Shown: piece by piece, positions 32,158 to 41,200 of the stretch | Layout: every line of letters begins with the position of its first letter | Position numbering within the stretch: position 1 is the first letter of the stretch | Source of the DNA: Kribbella aluminosa | Lineage (GTDB): Bacteria > Actinomycetota > Actinomycetes > Propionibacteriales > Kribbellaceae | Reading direction: 5' to 3' | Length of the DNA stretch: 64,000 nt | NCBI RefSeq assembly: GCF_017876295.1 | Contig: NZ_JAGINT010000001.1 | Location: forward strand, 1,178,001-1,242,000 | The notes under the pieces: generated by a model | Databases searched by the model: none | What the model was told of the DNA's origin: nothing | What the model saw: the letters and a program-made list of their open reading frames with translations, nothing else | Translations under genes and position numbers: made by a program

Positions 32158-33633
32158 GTGACTTCCCATCGCCCCGCGGCGGTCGTGATCATGGCCGCCG
32201 GTCTCGGAACCCGGATGAAATCGGCGACCCCGAAGGTGTTGCACGAGATCGGCGGGCGCACGCTCGTCGGTCATGCCGTGCTCACCGCCCGGGCGCTGAC
32301 CCCCGAATACCTCGTGGTCGTGGTCGGCAACGGCCGCGAGCTGGTCGAGGAGCACCTGAGGGCGGTCGACCCGGAGGCCCGGACTGCCGTCCAGGAGCAG
32401 CAGCTGGGCACCGGCGACGCCGTACGCGCCGGTCTGACCGCCGTGCCGGAGAGCTTCGACGGTTCGGTGATCGTCACGTCGGGTGACGTCCCGCTGCTCG
32501 AGGCGGAGACGCTGCACGACCTGGTCGCCGCGCACGACAAGGACGGGAACGCGGTGACCGTGCTGACCGCGCGGGTCCCGGACCCGACCGGGTACGGCCG
32601 GATCGTGCTCGCAGCGGACGGTACGGTCGCCGCGATCGTCGAGCACAAGGACGCGACCCCGGAGCAGCGGGCGATCGACGAGATCAACGCCGGCATCTAC
32701 GTCTTCGACGCGGCTACGCTGCGTGACGGTCTCAGCCGGCTGACCACGGACAACGCGCAGGGCGAGCTGTACCTGACCGACGTTCTCGGCATCGCCCGGA
32801 CCGACGGCAAGCGGGTCGGCTCGCACGTCACCGACGACGCGATGCAGACCGAAGGCGTGAACGACCGCGTTCAGCTCGCCACGCTCCGCGCCGAGCTGAA
32901 CCGCCGTACGCTCGTCAAGCACATGCGTGAGGGCGTCACGATCGTCGATCCGAACACCACCTGGGTCGACCGGACCGTCGACCTGGCCCGCGACGTCACG
33001 CTGCTGCCGAACACCCAGCTGCACGGCGCGACCGCGGTCGGCAGCGGTACGACGATCGGCCCGGACACGACGCTCACCGACGTCGAGATCGGCGAGGGCG
33101 CGACGGTCGTCCGGACGCACGGTTCACTCGCGGTGATCGGCGACGGCGCCAGCGTCGGCCCGTTCGCGTACCTGCGCCCGGGCACCAGGCTCGGCGTGAA
33201 GGGCAAGATCGGCACGTTCGTGGAGACCAAGAACTCCACGATCGGCGACGGCGCCAAGGTCCCGCACCTGACGTACGCCGGGGACGCGACCATCGGCGAA
33301 GGCGCGAACATCGGCGCCGGCACGATCTTCGCGAACTACGACGGCGTCTCGAAGCACCCCACGTACGTCGGCAGGTACTCGTTCATCGGCAGCAACTCGG
33401 TGCTGGTCGCCCCGCGGACGATCGCGGACGGTGCGTACCTGGCGGCCGGTACGGCGCTCACCGAGGACGTCGGCCCGGGCGAGATCGCGGTCGCCCGCGG
33501 CCGGCAGCGCAACATCAAGGGCTGGGTCGCGCGCAAGCGGGCCGGCACCAAGACGGCCGCGGCGGCCGAGGCGGCGCTGGCGGACCAGCCGGACGCCGAG
33601 CCGGACTCGAAGCCGGACGAGCAGCAGGCCTGA
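32158..33633 (+). CDS. glmU: Bifunctional N-acetylglucosamine-1-phosphate uridyltransferase / glucosamine-1-phosphate acetyltransferase
   Basis: GlmU makes UDP-GlcNAc for peptidoglycan in two steps in the cytosol. The N-terminal uridyltransferase has AAGLGTRMKSATPKVLHEI, VQEQQLGTGDAVRAGL and SGDVPLL. The C-terminal left-handed beta-helix (about residues 250-450) shows hexapeptide repeats, with catalytic/acetyl-CoA residues in RPGTRLGVKGKIGTFVETKN, HLTYAGDATIGEGANIGAGT and FIGSNSVLVAP. Its 491 residues include the disordered acidic tail usual in actinobacteria. It starts at GTG 32158 after gaggagaag. The prs gene follows by 33 bases, the conserved glmU-prs operon. Confidence 0.97.
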   Translation: MTSHRPAAVVIMAAGLGTRMKSATPKVLHEIGGRTLVGHAVLTARALTPEYLVVVVGNGRELVEEHLRAVDPEARTAVQEQQLGTGDAVRAGLTAVPESFDGSVIVTSGDVPLLEAETLHDLVAAHDKDGNAVTVLTARVPDPTGYGRIVLAADGTVAAIVEHKDATPEQRAIDEINAGIYVFDAATLRDGLSRLTTDNAQGELYLTDVLGIARTDGKRVGSHVTDDAMQTEGVNDRVQLATLRAELNRRTLVKHMREGVTIVDPNTTWVDRTVDLARDVTLLPNTQLHGATAVGSGTTIGPDTTLTDVEIGEGATVVRTHGSLAVIGDGASVGPFAYLRPGTRLGVKGKIGTFVETKNSTIGDGAKVPHLTYAGDATIGEGANIGAGTIFANYDGVSKHPTYVGRYSFIGSNSVLVAPRTIADGAYLAAGTALTEDVGPGEIAVARGRQRNIKGWVARKRAGTKTAAAAEAALADQPDAEPDSKPDEQQA

Positions 33634-33666
33634 GCAGGACACGCGAGGACAACGGGAGGCGCGGCG

Positions 33667-34647
33667 ATGAGCGGGATGAAACGAACCACCGAGAAGAACC
33701 TGATGGTCTTCTCCGGCCGGGCCCATCCCGGTCTCGCCGAGGAGGTGTCCGCGGAGCTCGGCTCCGGCCTGGTCCCGACCCAGGCGTACGACTTCGCCAA
33801 CGGCGAGATCTACGTCCGGTTCGAGGAGTCGGTGCGGGGCAGCGACGCGTTCGTGATCCAGAGCCACACGTCGCCGATCAACGAGTGGATCATGGAGCAG
33901 CTGATCATGGTCGACGCGCTGAAGCGGGCGTCGGCCAAGCGGATCACGGTCGTACTGCCGTTCTACGGGTACGCCCGGCAGGACAAGAAGCATCGTGGCC
34001 GGGAGCCGATCTCGGCCCGGCTGATGGCCGACCTGTTCAAGACCGCGGGTGCGAACCGGCTGATCTGCGTGGACCTGCACACCTCGCAGATCCAGGGCTT
34101 CTTCGACGGCCCGGTGGACCACCTGATGGCGCTGCCGATCCTCAGCAGGTACGTGGCGGAGAAGTACGGCGACCAGCAGCTGGCCGTGGTGTCGCCGGAC
34201 GCCGGCCGGATCAAGGTGGCCGAGCAGTGGTCCGCCCGGCTGAACGGCGCGCCGCTGGCGTTCATCCACAAGACCCGCGACATCGACCGCCCGAACGAGA
34301 CGGTCGCGAACCGGGTCGTCGGCGAGGTCAAGGGCCGGGTCTGCATCCTGGTCGACGACATGATCGACACCGCGGGCACGATCACCAAGGCCGCCGACGC
34401 GCTGTACGCCGAGGGCGCGGCCGGCGTGGTGATCGCGGCCACGCACGCGATCCTGTCCGGACCGGCAGTGGACCGGCTGAAGAACTGCCAGGCGAGCGAG
34501 GTGATCGTCACGAACACGCTGCCGATCGCCGAGGAGCGCCGCTTCGACAAGCTCACCGAGCTGTCGATCGCCCCGCTGATCAGCCGAGCGATCCGCGAGG
34601 TCTTCGAGGACGGCTCAGTCACCAGCCTCTTCGACGGCCGCGCCTGA
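33667..34647 (+). CDS. prs: Ribose-phosphate pyrophosphokinase
   Basis: PRPP synthase, 326 residues, transfers pyrophosphate from ATP to ribose-5-phosphate, feeding nucleotide, His and Trp synthesis. Recognisable motifs are the ATP-binding flexible loop VVLPFYGYARQDKKHRGREP, the metal-binding DLHTSQIQGFF with His, and the PRPP loop VCILVDDMIDTAGTI. It begins at ATG 33667 behind gggaggcg; the ATG at 33676 is an alternative. It is in one operon with glmU and ends before a double-palindrome terminator. Confidence 0.97.
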   Translation: MSGMKRTTEKNLMVFSGRAHPGLAEEVSAELGSGLVPTQAYDFANGEIYVRFEESVRGSDAFVIQSHTSPINEWIMEQLIMVDALKRASAKRITVVLPFYGYARQDKKHRGREPISARLMADLFKTAGANRLICVDLHTSQIQGFFDGPVDHLMALPILSRYVAEKYGDQQLAVVSPDAGRIKVAEQWSARLNGAPLAFIHKTRDIDRPNETVANRVVGEVKGRVCILVDDMIDTAGTITKAADALYAEGAAGVVIAATHAILSGPAVDRLKNCQASEVIVTNTLPIAEERRFDKLTELSIAPLISRAIREVFEDGSVTSLFDGRA

Positions 34648-34655
34648 CCACCCCG

Positions 34656-34686
34656 CCCGGCGCCGGGTGGAAGGCCCGGCGCCGGG
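34656..34686. terminator. Bidirectional terminator made of two identical palindromes
   Basis: The 12-base perfect palindrome CCCGGCGCCGGG occurs at 34656-34667 and again at 34675-34686, seven bases apart. Together they fold as one 12-bp hairpin with a 7-base loop, between the convergent prs and Tat-substrate genes. Confidence 0.75.
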
Positions 34687-34700
34687 CCGCGTCGCCCGCG

Positions 34701-35186
34701 TCAGGGGCTGATTCGGCGGCCGCTGACCGTTCCGGTGCCGGTGTTCAGGACCTGGGTTTCGCTCATCGGCGCGAACACGGTGACCTGGTACTTCGCTGTG
34801 AGCTTCCCGTGCGACACCGAGCCCCACACCCGCACCCGGATCGTCGGCCCGGGTGAGTTCGGTCCCTGCGCACCGGCCTGCCCGGTCCACATCGTCACCC
34901 GGAACGACTTCCCCTCGGACGACCACGTGCCGGTGAACGGCGGGCCGGCCGGGCTGATGTCGTGCGACAGGAACACGCCGCCGCCGGCGAAACTCAGCAC
35001 CAGCCGGATCTTGGCGGGCGACCCGGTGTCCTGCCGCGCGCACATCCAGCTGCCGGCTAAGCCGTTGCTCTCGCCGCCGTCCGCCAGAGCCGGCGTGGCC
35101 GTGGCCAGGCCGGCAACCGCTACCCCGCCTGCCGCGATACCCACACCCCTGAGCGCCTGCCGGCGCCCAATTGCGTTCTCACTCAT
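34701..35186 (-). CDS. Tat-exported hypothetical protein
   Basis: 161 residues. The start MSENAIGRRQALRGVGIAAG has the twin-arginine pattern (RRQALRG), a hydrophobic stretch and a cleavage zone near ALADGGES (about residue 36). The mature part is a beta-rich domain of about 125 residues (GSWMCARQ, LVLSFAGGGVFLSHDIS, GTWSSEGKSFRVTMW, ending TGTVSGRRISP) with the spacing of lipocalin/avidin-like barrels. No named family or active site is seen. The start has the Shine-Dalgarno gggggaggg. It faces the oxidoreductase gene divergently. Confidence 0.7.
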   Translation of the reverse strand: MSENAIGRRQALRGVGIAAGGVAVAGLATATPALADGGESNGLAGSWMCARQDTGSPAKIRLVLSFAGGGVFLSHDISPAGPPFTGTWSSEGKSFRVTMWTGQAGAQGPNSPGPTIRVRVWGSVSHGKLTAKYQVTVFAPMSETQVLNTGTGTVSGRRISP

Positions 35187-35317
35187 GAACCCTCCCCCTG
35201 AGAGCCGCTGTTTTCTTCCACGCTGCACACGGATCCGGCGGGTTGGCAACGGTTTGGCGCGCACTATCACTGACATAGGTTTGGTGGTGACTGACCGGAT
35301 CGAAGATCGGACGCCGC

Positions 35318-36079
35318 ATGCGGATCGCTGTGTTCCACCCCGGGGCGATGGGCTCGAAGCTCGCCGCTCAGCTGGTTGTGGCCGGCCACGAGGTTCACTG
35401 GGTGCCGGCTGGCCGCAGCGAGGCCTCCAAGGTGCGGGCGGACGAGGCCGGTCTGATCGGTACGCCGTTCGCTGAGGCGGTCGCGCTGGCGGAAGCGGTG
35501 CTTTGTTCGTGCGCACCGCAGGGTGCCGTCGATATCGCGAGGCAGGTCGGGCGCGCGGGCTTCGGCGGCGTGTACGTCGAGGCGAATCCGTTGTCGCCGA
35601 TGTCACTGCGGGAGGCGCAGTCCGCCGTACCCGAGGCGACCTTCGTGGACGCCGGGGTCGTCGGCCCGCCGCCGACCGGCGGGACGAGCCCGACGCACCT
35701 GATGCTCTCCGGTACGGCGGCGGACCAGGTCGCCGGGTGGTGGACGGGTACGGCGGTCACCCCGATGGTCGTCGGTGCCGAGCCGGGCGCGGCCAGTGCG
35801 GCGAAGTCGTCGTACGCGCTCTACAACAAAGGCAAGGCGGCGCTTGCCGTTCTGGCGTTCCAGCTCGCCGAGAAGCATGGCGTGACGGACGCACTCGTCG
35901 CGCAGCAGACCCGCGCGGACGCCGGTTCGCTGAAGGACCCGAACCTGCCCGACCAGTTGCGCGCGGTCGCCTGGCGCTGGGGCCCGGAGTTCGACGAACT
36001 CGCCGAGACCCTCGACGACGCAGGCCTGGAAGGCGACGCGGCCCGCGCTCTCCGCCAGGTCTGGACGTCCCTCACCTGA
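35318..36079 (+). CDS. NAD(P)-binding 6-phosphogluconate dehydrogenase-like oxidoreductase (DUF1932-type C-terminus)
   Basis: 253 residues. The Rossmann dinucleotide loop MRIAVFHPGAMGSKLAAQL (GxMG type) starts the protein. The second half is helical (SAAKSSYALYNKGKAALAV), with the catalytic-site Lys of this superfamily replaced by or embedded in KSSYALYNKG. This matches short beta-hydroxyacid dehydrogenase/imine-reductase-like proteins with a DUF1932 domain. The substrate is unknown. The 3' end overlaps the following opposite-strand gene by eight bases. Confidence 0.8.
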   Translation: MRIAVFHPGAMGSKLAAQLVVAGHEVHWVPAGRSEASKVRADEAGLIGTPFAEAVALAEAVLCSCAPQGAVDIARQVGRAGFGGVYVEANPLSPMSLREAQSAVPEATFVDAGVVGPPPTGGTSPTHLMLSGTAADQVAGWWTGTAVTPMVVGAEPGAASAAKSSYALYNKGKAALAVLAFQLAEKHGVTDALVAQQTRADAGSLKDPNLPDQLRAVAWRWGPEFDELAETLDDAGLEGDAARALRQVWTSLT

Positions 36080-36728
36080 CCCCGTAGTCCTCGATCACGA
36101 ACGGCGGGAGCAAGTCGATCAGTTGGGTCATCGCCTGCAGGCGGGCGAAGACGTCCGGGACGGCGAAGCTGCCGTTGCTCCAGGAGATAAAGGCGTTGCC
36201 GGCGATCTGCCACTCCAGGCCAGGGTTCGCGAGGACGCACTCCATCATCCGCGGGTGCATCACCGCCGACCCGTACCGGTCGTCCAGGCATTCGACCCGG
36301 AAGCGCTCGTTGAACTGCTGGTTCTCGAGTTCCAGGTCACGGCCGCGGAACATCCGGAGGCCGTTCTCGCGCGTCACCGTGATCGGCGGCAGGGCGGTCG
36401 GGAGGGTCAGCGCGACCAGGTTGGCGTGGTGCGTCTGGGTGGTCTTGCCGTTGCTGGTGACGTAGGTGTAATCGAGGACACACATGCCGCGACCGTTGTA
36501 CTCGCCGGCGTACGTCTCGCCGGGGTTGCCCTCCCGGAACAGGTTCGCGGCGATCTCCGTCAGCCACGGGTTCGGCGGGACCGGTTTCCAGCCGACCGAC
36601 TGCACCTGCATCGCCCGCTGCATCAGCTCGTTGCGCCGACGGCGAGCGGCGTACACGACCAGCATGGTCAGGCCGCTGATCAGGGCCGCCGGGAGCAGCA
36701 GGATCAGGAGGAGAGGCGCGGCGTACAC
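36072..36728 (-). CDS. Membrane-anchored hypothetical protein
   Basis: 218 residues: one N-terminal helix (LLLILLLPAALISGLTMLVV) followed by RRRR, so the rest is probably cytoplasmic. The soluble part begins VQSVGWKPVPPNPWLTEIAA and contains YTYVTSNGKTTQTHHANLVA, then repeated short beta segments (VTRENGLRMFRGRDLELE, RVECLDDRYGSAVMHPRM). Proteins of this shape are common and uncharacterised in actinobacteria (DUF3137-like in appearance). No function can be given. It is convergent with the oxidoreductase gene. Confidence 0.75.
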   Translation of the reverse strand: MYAAPLLLILLLPAALISGLTMLVVYAARRRRNELMQRAMQVQSVGWKPVPPNPWLTEIAANLFREGNPGETYAGEYNGRGMCVLDYTYVTSNGKTTQTHHANLVALTLPTALPPITVTRENGLRMFRGRDLELENQQFNERFRVECLDDRYGSAVMHPRMMECVLANPGLEWQIAGNAFISWSNGSFAVPDVFARLQAMTQLIDLLPPFVIEDYGVR

Positions 36729-36827
36729 CCCGGCAACTTAGCCCAGAGCCGGTCCGCGAAACGGGCCACCCAACCGGTCGCACAATGGCCTCGTACCACG
36801 GATTTCCCGTCTGGCCGCGCTCGTGGG

Positions 36828-37004
36828 TAGACTGTTTTGGTTGCCTCGGCGAGGGACGCCCCCCGAGAACTGTTGGGCGCGGCTCCGTGATCGACGCGGT
36901 GGTTCGTTGCCTGACGCCTTCTCCGGGGTCAGCAGGGCGCCCGCTGAGGCCGCACCCGAGTTATCCAGACAACAGATCACCGCAACGCTTTGAGGAGTTC
37001 AGTC
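36828..37004 (+). promoter_or_regulatory. Probable promoter and long leader of rplY
   Basis: A -10-like TAGACT lies at 36828-36833, about 170 bases before the rplY start; no clear -35 is seen. The leader between contains several GC-rich inverted segments but no recognised ribosomal-protein autoregulatory motif. The Shine-Dalgarno GAGGAG is at 36992-36997. Confidence 0.4.
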
Positions 37005-37625
37005 GTGGCCGAGGTCAAGATCCAAGCCGAATCGCGTACGGAGTTCGGCAAGGGTGCTGCCCGCCGAATCCGCCGGGACAACAAGGTTCCCGCCGTCCTC
37101 TACGGCCACGGCAGTGACCCGGTGCACATCACGCTGCCCGGTCACGACACCATGCTGGCCCTGAAGACCGCCAACGCCCTGCTGCTGATCGAGGTCGAGG
37201 GCGGCGAGTCCCACCTGGCGCTGCCGAAGCAGGTCCAGCGCGACCCGATCAAGGGCTTCATCGAGCACGTCGACCTGGTCATCGTCCGGCGCGGCGAGAA
37301 GGTCCAGGTCGAGGTCGCCGTGCACCTCGAGGGCGAGGCCGTCTCGGACGCGCTGGTCGTCACCGAGCACGCGTCGATCCTGGTCGAGGCCGAGGCCACC
37401 GACATCCCGACCCACATCGTGGTCTCCATCGAGGGCCTGGAGATCGGCGCGCAGCTGCACGCGTCCGACCTGACCCTGCCGGCCGGCTCCACGCTGGCGA
37501 TCGAGCCGGACACCCTGATCGTGAACGTCACCGCGCAGCCGACGGCCGAGCAGCTCGAGGCCGACACCGAGGGCGGCGAGAGCGCCGATGCCGCCGCCGA
37601 GCCGGTGGCCGCCGCCGCCGAGTAG
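37005..37625 (+). CDS. rplY: 50S ribosomal protein L25/general stress protein Ctc
   Basis: A 206-residue long-form L25 (TL5/CTC type). The N-terminal 5S rRNA-binding domain has IQAESRTEFGKGAARRIRRD and KVPAVLYGHGSDPVHI, followed by HVDLVIVRRGEKVQVEVAVH and the C-terminal TL5 domain (HASDLTLPAGSTLAIEPDTL). It ends in an acidic Ala-rich tail. The GTG at 37005, seven bases after GAGGAG, is the start; a slightly longer frame exists. The pth gene follows after 47 bases, the conserved rplY-pth-mfd order. Confidence 0.95.
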   Translation: MAEVKIQAESRTEFGKGAARRIRRDNKVPAVLYGHGSDPVHITLPGHDTMLALKTANALLLIEVEGGESHLALPKQVQRDPIKGFIEHVDLVIVRRGEKVQVEVAVHLEGEAVSDALVVTEHASILVEAEATDIPTHIVVSIEGLEIGAQLHASDLTLPAGSTLAIEPDTLIVNVTAQPTAEQLEADTEGGESADAAAEPVAAAAE

Positions 37626-37672
37626 TCTGCAGCTCGGCAGCGAACAGCAGAACTTCGGGAGGGCCGGGATCC

Positions 37673-38248
37673 GTGGCGGACGACGTGTGGTTGGTCGTCG
37701 GACTGGGGAATCCCGGCCCTTCGTATGCCCGCACCCGGCACAACATCGGGCACCTGGTCGCCGACGAGCTGGCCGCCCGGACCGGGGCGAAGTGGAAGCA
37801 GAGCAAGCAGGTCAGGGCCGAGGTGATCGAGACCCGGATCAGCGGGCTGCGGACGGTGCTGGCCAAACCCCGTTCGTACATGAACGAGTCCGGCGGCCCG
37901 GTGTCCGCGCTGCTGAAGTTCTTCAAGCTGGAGCCGGCCAACCTGGTCGTCGTGCACGACGAGCTGGACATCGACTTCGGCGTCCTGCGGTGCAAGTTCG
38001 GCGGCGGCGACAACGGCCACCAAGGGCTGAAATCGCTGCGCAAATCGCTTGGCACCGGTGAGTACTATCGAGTCCGGTTCGGTGTGGGTCGTCCGCCGGG
38101 CCGGCAGGCGCCCGCCGACTTCGTCCTCAACGAGTTCTCCGCGGCCGAACGCAAGGACCTCCCGTTCGCCGTCGACCGGACCGCGGACGCCGTCGAGTCC
38201 CTGCTCACCGACGGCCTCGAAGCAACCCAAGGGAAGTACAACTCTTGA
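37673..38248 (+). CDS. pth: Peptidyl-tRNA hydrolase
   Basis: Pth releases tRNA from drop-off peptidyl-tRNAs. The 191-residue protein has WLVVGLGNPGPSYARTRHNI with the catalytic His, the Asn and Met of KPRSYMNESGGPVSALL, VVHDELDIDFG and the GGGDNGHQGLKSL loop. These are the hallmark motifs of the bacterial family. It starts at GTG 37673, and mfd begins 14 bases after its stop. Confidence 0.97.
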   Translation: MADDVWLVVGLGNPGPSYARTRHNIGHLVADELAARTGAKWKQSKQVRAEVIETRISGLRTVLAKPRSYMNESGGPVSALLKFFKLEPANLVVVHDELDIDFGVLRCKFGGGDNGHQGLKSLRKSLGTGEYYRVRFGVGRPPGRQAPADFVLNEFSAAERKDLPFAVDRTADAVESLLTDGLEATQGKYNS

Positions 38249-38261
38249 AGCTGGACAACTC

Positions 38262-41200
38262 GTGAAGCTCAGCGGTCTGGTCGACACCCTGATCACCGAT
38301 CCGGTGGTGTCCGAGGCCGTTCGTGACGCCCGCGCTGAGAGTGTCACGACCCTCGACCTGAGCGCACCCACGCCGGTGCGCCCGGTCCTGCTCGCCGCGA
38401 TCGCCGCGGCCCAGAACGGCGCCGACCGCCCGGTGCTCGCGGTCACCGCCACCTTCCGCGAGGCCGAAGAGCTCACCGAGGCGCTGCAGTGCCTCGTCGA
38501 GGAGCCCGGCGCGGTCGCGTACTACCCCGCCTGGGAGACCCTTCCGCACGAGCGGCTCAGCCCTCGGTCGGACACGGTCGGCCGGCGGCTCGCCGTACTG
38601 CGGCGTCTCGTGCACCCGGATCCGTCCGACGAGACCACCGGCCCGATCCGGATCCTGGTCGCGCCGGTCCGGTCCGTGCTGCAGCCGCAGGTCGCGGGCC
38701 TCGCGGACCTGAAGCCGGTGCAGTTGCACGTCGGCGACACGGTCGAGCTCGAGGACGTCGTCGAGCGGCTCGCCGGGGCGGCGTACCACCGGGTCGACCT
38801 GGTGGAGCGGCGCGGTGAGTTCGCGGTCCGGGGCGGCATCATCGACGTGTTCCCGCCGACCGAGGAGCACCCGATGCGGGTGGACTTCTTCGGCGACGAC
38901 GTCGAGGAGATCCGGTACTTCGCCGTCGCCGACCAGCGCTCGCTGGAGATCGCCGCGCACGGTCTGTGGGCTCCGCCCTGCCGGGAGCTGCTGCTCACCG
39001 ACGAGGTGCGCGCGCGGGCCGGTGTACTCGCGAAGGAACACCCCGAGCTGGCCGAGCTGTTCGAGAAACTTGCCGAGGGCCACGCGGTCGAGGGCATGGA
39101 GTCGCTGGCGCCGGTGCTGGTCGACGACATGGAGTTGCTCGTCGACCTGATGCCGGCCGGTACGCACGTGGTCGTCAGCGACCCGGAGCGGGTCCGGGCC
39201 CGGGCGCACGACCTGGTCGCGACCAGCCAGGAGTTCCTGGAGGCGTCGTGGGCCGCGGCCGCGGGTGGCGGCGAGGCGCCGATCGACCTGGGCGCGGCGG
39301 CGTACATGTCGCTCGGAGACGTCCGCTCGCAGGCGCTGAGCAGGGGGCTCGCGTGGTGGAGCCTGTCGCCGTTCGCGGCCGCACCGACCGACTCGGAGGA
39401 CCTGCGGGACTCGATGGGCGAGCGGGTCGCGTTCGACATCGACACCGAGTCCGGCGCGGTGACCAGCAAGATCCTCGCCGTCCACGAGGTCGACCCGTAC
39501 CGCGGTGAGACCGGTGCGGCGACCGAGGACATCCGCGGCTGGCTGCGGGACGGCTGGCGGGTCGTCTGCGTCACCGAAGGGCACGGTCCCGCGCAGCGAC
39601 TGGCCGAGGTGTTCTCCGAGGCCGAGCTGCCGGCGCGCGCGGTCGAGGGCATCGAGGGTATCCCGGAGCCGGGTGTCGTACTGATCTCGCAGGGGCAGCT
39701 CGAGCACGGGTTCATTGCCGACGGCATCAAGTTCGCCGTACTCACCGAGAACGACCTGGCCGGGCAGCGCTCGGCGGCCGAACGCCGTTCCCAGCAACGG
39801 ATGCCGTCCCGGCGGAAGAAGACGATCGACCCGCTCGAGCTGCAGCCGGGCGACTTCGTCGTACACGAGCAGCACGGCGTCGGCCGGTACGTCGAGATGA
39901 TGCAGCGGACCGTCGGCACCGGTTCCCAGAGGGCCACCCGCGAGTACGTCGTGATCGAGTTCGCGGCGAGCAAGCGCGGGCAGCCCGGCGACCGGTTGTA
40001 CGTGCCGACCGATCAGCTCGACCAGGTCACGCGGTACGTCGGCGGCGAGCAGCCGACTCTGGACAAGATGGGCGGCGGCGACTGGGCCAAGCGCAAGGGC
40101 CGCGCGCGCAAGGCGGTCCGCCAGATCGCCGGTGAGCTGATCAAGCTGTACGCCGCGCGCCAGGCGACGAAGGGGCACGCCTTCGCGAAGGACACCCCGT
40201 GGCAGCGTGAGCTGGAGGACGCGTTCCCGTTCGTCGAGACGCCCGACCAGCTGGCCACCATCGACGACGTGAAGCACGACATGGAACGCGTCATGCCGAT
40301 GGACCGGATCGTCTGCGGTGACGTCGGCTACGGCAAGACCGAGATCGCCGTACGCGCGGCCTTCAAGGCGGTGCAGGACGGCAAGCAGGTCGCCGTGCTC
40401 GTGCCGACGACCCTGCTCGTGCAGCAGCACTACGCGACCTTCGCCGAGCGGTACGCCGCGTTCCCGGTGAACGTGGCTCCGCTGTCGCGTTTCCAGACCG
40501 ACAAGGAGGCCAAGGCCACGATCGACGGTCTCGCCGACGGCTCGGTCGACGTGGTCATCGGGACGCACCGGCTGTTCAGCGGCGAGGTCGCGTTCAAGGA
40601 CCTCGGCCTGGTGATCGTCGACGAGGAGCAGCGGTTCGGCGTCGAGCACAAGGAGCAGCTGAAGCGGCTGCGGACCGCGGTCGACGTACTCACGATGTCC
40701 GCGACGCCGATCCCGCGGACGCTGGAGATGTCGATCACCGGGATCCGCGAGATGTCCACGATCGCCACCCCACCGGAGGAACGGCACCCGGTGCTGACGT
40801 TCGTCGGCGCGTACGACGAGCACCAGGTGACCGCCGCGATCCGGCGCGAGCTGCTCCGCGAGGGCCAGGTCTTCGTCGTCCACAACCGGGTGAACACGAT
40901 CGAGAAGGCGGCCGCCCGGATCCGCCAGCTGGTGCCCGAGGCCCGGGTCTCGGTCGCGCACGGCCAGATGAACGAGCACACGCTCGAGAACGTGATCCAG
41001 GGCTTCTGGGAGAAGCAGTCGGACGTCATCGTCTGTACGACGATCGTCGAGTCCGGCATCGACATCTCGAACGCGAACACGATGATCATCGAGCGCTCCG
41101 ACCTGCTCGGCCTGTCCCAGCTGCACCAGCTCCGCGGCCGGGTCGGCCGTGGCCGCGAGCGGGCGTACGCGTACTTCTTCTTCCCGCCGGAGAAGCCGCT

